DNA of 7,936 bases from assembly GCA_019241495.1 (NCBI GenBank), contig JAFAWZ010000259.1, positions 1 through 7,936 of the forward strand. Direction: 5' to 3'. This DNA comes from Acidimicrobiales bacterium (GTDB lineage Bacteria > Actinomycetota > Acidimicrobiia > Acidimicrobiales > Palsa-688). The notes beneath the pieces are model-generated. The model was not told the origin of the DNA, made no database searches, and was given only the letters and a program-made list of their open reading frames with translations. Made by a program: the position numbers and the translations under genes. Positions 6,397 through 7,936 of the stretch are shown here, one piece after another (positions within the stretch are counted from its first letter, which is position 1; each line of letters opens with the position of its first letter).

Positions 6397-6407
6397 CGGA
6401 CTGTGCC

Positions 6408-6450
6408 CGGCTTAGTGCCTGAACGGAATCACGGCTTAATGCCTGAACGG
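6408..6450 (+). repeat. Tandem duplication (period 24 nt) of the glgE start region
   Basis: CGGCTTAGTGCCTGAACGG (6408-6426) and CGGCTTAATGCCTGAACGG (6432-6450) are 19-nt direct repeats differing at one base and separated by 5 nt (AATCA). The period of 24 is a multiple of three, so both copies read in frame. The single difference is in the start codon itself: GTG at 6415 and ATG at 6439, each followed by Pro-Glu-Arg. Confidence 0.92.
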
Positions 6451-7936
6451 TCCCGACCCAGCCTCCCCCGCCTGGTGATCGAGGACATCCGGCCCCGCAC
6501 CCCTACCAACGCCCACCCGGCCAAGGTCACGGTAGGCGAGCGCATAGGAGTGACGGCCGTCATGTTCCGCGACGGTCACGACCCGATCGCGGGGCGAGCG
6601 TTGCTCTTCCGGGACGGCGATGCCGTCCCGGTCGCCGAGAGCCCTCTGGTGGCGCTCGGCAACGACGTGTGGGAGGCGACCCTGGTGGCGCGCGAGCTGG
6701 GCCGGCACCGCATCGAGGTCCAGGGCTGGACGACGCGGTTCGGTTCGGCTGGACCGTTGCTCGATGTCGACAGCGCGCTCGACCTAACCACATCTGAGCC
6801 GATGAAGCTGTGGGTCGACCGCGAACGAGCCGGGGCGGGCGCCTGGTACGAGCTGTTCCCCCGCTCCTATGGAGGCTTCAAGGGCGTCATGTCGCGGGTG
6901 CCCGAACTGGCCGAGCAGGGGTTCGACATCCTGTACTTCCCTCCGATCCATCCCATCGGGCGCACCTTTCGCAAAGGTCCGAACAACACGCTCGAGGCCG
7001 GCCCCGAGGACCCGGGCAGTCCGTGGGCCATCGGCAGCGAGGAAGGGGGTCACACCGCTATCAGCGCCGATCTGGGCACCGAGGAGGACCTGTCGGCCTT
7101 GATCGCCGAGCTGGAAGCGAACGGCATGGAGCTGGCCCTGGACTACGCGCTTCAGTGCTCGCCCGACCATCCGTGGGTGCACGAGCATCCGGAGTGGTTC
7201 CATCACCGCCCGGACGGGACGATTGCGTGTGCGGAGAACCCGCCCAAGATCTACCAGGACATCTATCCGCTGAACTTCTGGCCGGACAAGGAGAGCGACC
7301 GCTGGGCCTTGTGGGACGCCTGCAAAGGGGTCATCGACCACTGGATCTCCTTCGGGGTGAAGGTGTTTCGAGTCGACAACCCCCACACCAAGCCAGTGGC
7401 GTTCTGGGAGTGGGTGATCGCCGCGGTGCAGCGGAAGCACCCGGATGTGATATTCCTCGCCGAGGCGTTCACCCGGCCTCACGTGATGGCCAAGCTGGCG
7501 GAGGTGGGGTTCACCCAGAGTTACACCTATTTCACGTGGCGGACCGTCCAGCACGGCACCGACGGCATCTGGGCCTACATGGAGGAGCTGGCGCACGGGC
7601 CAAAAGCCGATTATATGCGACCCAACTTCTGGCCGAACACCCCCGACATACTTAGCGGCCCACTTCGCAACGGACCGCCCAGCGCTTTTGCCCTGCGTTA
7701 CATTTTGGCAGCCACACTGACTCCGAGCTACGGGGTCTACAGCGGCTACGAGGTCTACGAGAACCGACCGGCGTCGGAGACCAACGAGGAGTACCTGCAA
7801 TCCGAGAAGTACGAGATCAAACGACGTGACTTCGACCAGCCAGGCTCGCTCGTCCCGCTGTTCACGGAGGTCAACCGCATCCGCCGCTCCCATCCCGCTT
7901 TCCGGTGCCTGCGGACGATCCGCTTCCACCCGACCA
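6439..7936 (+). CDS. glgE: GlgE, alpha-1,4-glucan:maltose-1-phosphate maltosyltransferase (3' end cut by window)
   Basis: A GH13_3 enzyme that transfers maltosyl units from maltose-1-phosphate to alpha-1,4-glucan; cytoplasmic. From ATG 6439 I read 499 codons without a stop to the window edge; about 160-200 C-terminal residues are missing compared with the usual 660-700. A beta-sandwich N-terminal domain (about 12-115, VIEDIRPRTPTNAHPAKVTV...) leads into the catalytic barrel: WYELFPRSYGGFKG (136-149), FPPIHPIGRTFRKGPNN (155-171), LDYALQCSPDHPW (234-246) and the GlgE signature NPPKIYQDIYPLNF (268-281). By comparison with characterised GlgE, Asp313 (FRVDNPHTKP) is the nucleophile, Glu342 (LAEAFTRP) the acid/base and Asp403 (NTPDIL) the transition-state stabiliser; YTYFTWR is at 362-368. 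Start is uncertain: GTG 6415 (duplicated start) and GTG 6403 (6 nt after a TACCCT box) are in frame and would add 8 or 12 residues. It diverges from glgP. A glgB or treS gene may follow but is not visible. Confidence 0.95.
   Translation, partial: MPERSRPSLPRLVIEDIRPRTPTNAHPAKVTVGERIGVTAVMFRDGHDPIAGRALLFRDGDAVPVAESPLVALGNDVWEATLVARELGRHRIEVQGWTTRFGSAGPLLDVDSALDLTTSEPMKLWVDRERAGAGAWYELFPRSYGGFKGVMSRVPELAEQGFDILYFPPIHPIGRTFRKGPNNTLEAGPEDPGSPWAIGSEEGGHTAISADLGTEEDLSALIAELEANGMELALDYALQCSPDHPWVHEHPEWFHHRPDGTIACAENPPKIYQDIYPLNFWPDKESDRWALWDACKGVIDHWISFGVKVFRVDNPHTKPVAFWEWVIAAVQRKHPDVIFLAEAFTRPHVMAKLAEVGFTQSYTYFTWRTVQHGTDGIWAYMEELAHGPKADYMRPNFWPNTPDILSGPLRNGPPSAFALRYILAATLTPSYGVYSGYEVYENRPASETNEEYLQSEKYEIKRRDFDQPGSLVPLFTEVNRIRRSHPAFRCLRTIRFHPT

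Noticed and set aside
6810..7655. 281-aa + strand open frame within glgE
   Set aside because: It is an Arg/Gly/Pro-rich shadow in another frame. The glgE frame accounts for the conserved protein.
6784..7929. 381-aa open frame on the - strand
   Set aside because: It is antisense to glgE, whose frame has intact catalytic residues and no stop. The antisense product shows no known motif.

Overview
This is a high-GC stretch of bacterial chromosome, most likely from an actinobacterium. The evidence is an actinobacterial-type GlgP next to a divergent GlgE (the arrangement known from mycobacteria), a MeaB GTPase, frequent GTG starts, and start codons preceded at 6-8 nt by TANNNT boxes rather than by Shine-Dalgarno sequences. 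An Acidimicrobiia-like lineage is a guess from overall feel and cannot be settled here.

Layout. (1) Positions 3-1114, + strand: a two-gene cassette, an acidic protein of unknown function with a Ser-Gly low-complexity N-terminus and a small KANL3/TEX30-type alpha/beta hydrolase. They are joined by a 4-nt GTGA overlap. (2) 1115-1234: a convergent gap filled by a nested palindrome with an extra half-copy. (3) 1235-2398, - strand: an M20-family ArgE/DapE-like deacylase. It diverges from (4) 2460-3455, + strand: MeaB. (5) 3456-3620: a second convergent gap, almost entirely a 141-nt imperfect inverted repeat. (6) 3621-6155, - strand: glycogen/maltodextrin phosphorylase GlgP, complete. (7) 6156-6402: the divergent glgP/glgE gap, holding a third long inverted repeat. 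(8) From about 6439 to the window edge, + strand: GlgE, maltose-1-phosphate maltosyltransferase, cut off at the 3' end but with an intact frame and all three catalytic residues.

Function. GlgE builds alpha-1,4-glucan from maltose-1-phosphate, and GlgP breaks alpha-glucan down to glucose-1-phosphate, so the divergent pair joins synthesis and breakdown of storage glucan. MeaB protects and reactivates B12-dependent methylmalonyl-CoA mutase; no mutase gene is in view. The M20 enzyme is probably in amino-acid or diaminopimelate metabolism, and the hydrolase's substrate is unknown.

All the enzymes are recognisable, and I found no new defence, CRISPR, phage or biosynthetic system. The unusual content is between the genes: three long structured inverted repeats, two of them bracketing glgP, and a 24-nt tandem duplication that copies the glgE start codon in frame.
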